A stretch of 6,888 nucleotides of DNA, from assembly GCA_039030555.1 (NCBI GenBank), contig JBCCDY010000039.1, forward strand, positions 1-6,888, read 5' to 3'. This document shows, one piece after another, positions 5,719 through 6,888 of this stretch. This DNA comes from JBCCDY01 sp039030555 (GTDB lineage: Bacteria > Bacteroidota > Bacteroidia > Cytophagales > Cyclobacteriaceae). Made by a program: the position numbers and the translations under genes. Numbering within the stretch: position 1 is the stretch's first letter; every line of letters begins with the position of its first letter. Below the pieces are notes generated by a model. The model made no database searches. It saw only the letters and a list, made by a program, of their open reading frames with translations, and had not been told where the DNA came from.

Positions 5719-6687
5719 ATGCCCCGAATTCTTACCGGTATTCAAAGTTCAGGAAGGCCCCATCTTGGAAATTTGCTCGGAGCAATAGTTCCAGCTATTG
5801 AATTGAGTAAAAAGCCAGAAAATGATTCTTTCTTTTTTATTGCGGACTTGCATTCACTGACCAGTCTTAAAGATCCTGAAGTACGAAAAGAAAACGTAAA
5901 AGCAACAGCGGCAGCCTGGCTAGCCTTTGGTTTTGATACTGAAAAGAACGTGTTCTACCGCCAATCCAAAATACCTGAAGTCTGTGAATTAGCCTGGTAT
6001 ATGGGATGTTTCACGCCTTATCCGATGCTGGCTAATGCGCATTCTTTTAAAGATAAATCCGATAAACTAGCTGATGTAAATGCCGGGCTTTTCACCTATC
6101 CTGTGCTTATGGCTTGTGATATCGTCATGTACGATGCTGACGTGGTACCCGTAGGAAAAGACCAGCTGCAACATCTTGAAATGACCAGGGATATAGCCAG
6201 CGCATTCAACCATAAAATAGGGGAGACCTTTAAGCTTCCGGAAGCACAGATCGATAAAACGGTGATGGTGATTCCCGGAACAGATGGTCAGAAAATGAGT
6301 AAGTCGTATGGTAATACCATTGACATCTTTCTTCCCGATAAGAAGTTAAGAAAACAGATCATGTCTATTGTCACGGATAGTACGCCTCTGGAGGAGCCTA
6401 AAAACCCGGATAATGATGTTGTATTTAAGCTGTTTTCATTGCTAGCTCCGGATCGTGAAATTGAAGAGATGCGTAGAAACTATCTTGGGGGTAACTATGG
6501 ATACGGACATGCTAAACAAGCTCTTTTTGAATGCATCATCAAAAAATTTGAAAAAGAGCGTGAGCGTTTCAATTACCTCATGGAGAATGAGAATGAACTG
6601 GAAACTAAGCTTCAAGAAGGTGAAGAAAAGGCCCGTACCGTAGCTTTAGAAGTTTTGTCACGGGCTAAGAGTATATTAGGTTTTTAA
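5719..6687 (+). CDS. trpS: Tryptophanyl-tRNA synthetase (TrpRS)
   Basis: This cytoplasmic class I synthetase activates tryptophan with ATP and charges tRNA-Trp. From ATG 5719 it has 322 residues, a normal bacterial TrpRS length, and opens with MPRILTGIQSSGRPHLGN, the standard N-terminus; the HIGH signature is HLGN (15-18). Further family landmarks are FIADLHSLT (40-48), YRQSKIPE (80-87), NAGLFTYPVLMACDI (121-135), VGKDQLQH (145-152) and an intact KMSKS (192-196) in GTDGQKMSKSYGN. The C-terminal helical part (about 235-322) includes NYGYGHAK (259-266). An in-frame ATG at 5677 would add 14 residues (MLGILALLLFKTKS), which are not part of the family and overlap the likely promoter, so it is rejected. 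The gene is divergent from the DUF1573 gene and is probably monocistronic; no clear terminator follows. Confidence 0.97.
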   Translation: MPRILTGIQSSGRPHLGNLLGAIVPAIELSKKPENDSFFFIADLHSLTSLKDPEVRKENVKATAAAWLAFGFDTEKNVFYRQSKIPEVCELAWYMGCFTPYPMLANAHSFKDKSDKLADVNAGLFTYPVLMACDIVMYDADVVPVGKDQLQHLEMTRDIASAFNHKIGETFKLPEAQIDKTVMVIPGTDGQKMSKSYGNTIDIFLPDKKLRKQIMSIVTDSTPLEEPKNPDNDVVFKLFSLLAPDREIEEMRRNYLGGNYGYGHAKQALFECIIKKFEKERERFNYLMENENELETKLQEGEEKARTVALEVLSRAKSILGF

Positions 6688-6730
6688 TATTCTAAATTTG
6701 ATCATCTGCTATGTGTAATAAAAGGTAATT

Positions 6731-6753
6731 AGATTCCTCCTTCGTCGGAATGA
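6731..6753 (+). repeat. Degenerate copy of the REP-like repeat downstream of trpS
   Basis: AGATTCCTCC...CGGAATGA shares the two ends (AGATTC and GAATGA) with the 26-nt repeats at 4293-4441 but is two bases shorter and differs in the middle. ATTCC and GGAAT allow a 5-bp stem. It closely resembles dispersed repeats recalled from other Bacteroidota genomes. It is less certain than the cluster copies. Confidence 0.45.
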
Positions 6754-6805
6754 ATTGTGTTAAAATACAAAAAGTGTATCCAAATTTTGTTTTGATTTTC
6801 AGTAG

Positions 6806-6888
6806 TCAATGAGTTGTGGGATAATTGAGTCGATAAGCTGTTCCACTTTTAGCGATGGCGAAAGCCTGCTTTATCAATTTATTCACCA
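6806..6888 (-). CDS. C-terminal fragment of a possible IS110-type transposase, partial at the right edge
   Basis: On the minus strand a frame enters from the right edge and stays open for 26 codons to a TGA (6806-6808). The encoded end contains NKLIKQAFAIAKSG followed by TAYRLNYPTTH. The NKLIKQ-AFAI-SG-Y-NY pattern resembles, from memory, the final helix and tail of IS110-family transposases (DEDD plus Transposase_20 domain) found in Bacteroidota. The fragment is short, so the family call is tentative, but the amino-acid make-up looks like real coding sequence. If correct, the rest of the insertion sequence lies to the right of the window. A weak hairpin (ATACA, 5-nt loop, TGTAT; 6765-6779) lies about 27 bp past its stop and may end the transcript. 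Confidence 0.45.
   Translation of the reverse strand, partial: VNKLIKQAFAIAKSGTAYRLNYPTTH

Overview
The window looks like chromosome from a member of the Bacteroidota, probably a free-living Cytophagales-like organism. Supporting signs are the low-to-moderate GC content, gene starts preceded by A/T-rich stretches rather than Shine-Dalgarno sequences, Bacteroidota-type -7 promoter boxes (TAnnTTTG) in two divergent gaps, the protein families present (DUF1573, a TonB-receptor-like C-terminus with a Gly/Arg tail), and a dispersed repeat of the AGATTCTTC...GAATGAC type often seen in these genomes. The genus cannot be fixed from the sequence alone.

Layout, left to right. Bases 1-102 are the last codons of a plus-strand gene, probably an outer-membrane beta-barrel receptor. 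It converges, with only 11 bp between stop codons, on a minus-strand serine hydrolase of the class C beta-lactamase/penicillin-binding fold (114-1172). Three more minus-strand genes follow: a small predicted lipoprotein with a non-ATG start (1336-1758), a DUF3291 protein (1793-2257) and a TspO/MBR membrane protein (2416-2874). The 34-bp gap makes the lipoprotein and DUF3291 genes a likely transcription unit. tspO is divergent from tyrS (tyrosyl-tRNA synthetase, 2960-4246), and both have candidate -7 boxes in the 85-bp gap. tyrS converges on a minus-strand secreted DUF1573 protein (4526-5626). The 279-bp gap between them holds three copies of a 26-nt repeat in alternating orientation at about 61-nt intervals, the third overlapping a perfect 10-bp hairpin. 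The DUF1573 gene is divergent from trpS (tryptophanyl-tRNA synthetase, 5719-6687), again with a -7 box on each side. After trpS come another repeat-like copy and, running off the right edge on the minus strand, a 26-codon C-terminus that resembles an IS110-type transposase.

Functionally this is mostly housekeeping: two related class I synthetases that charge the tRNAs for tyrosine and tryptophan, interleaved with envelope proteins. I see no defence, CRISPR, biosynthetic or phage cassette. The most interesting material is non-coding: the ordered repeat cluster, the repeat beside a possible insertion sequence, and an identical 12-mer upstream of tspO and trpS. No convincing new biological system is visible.
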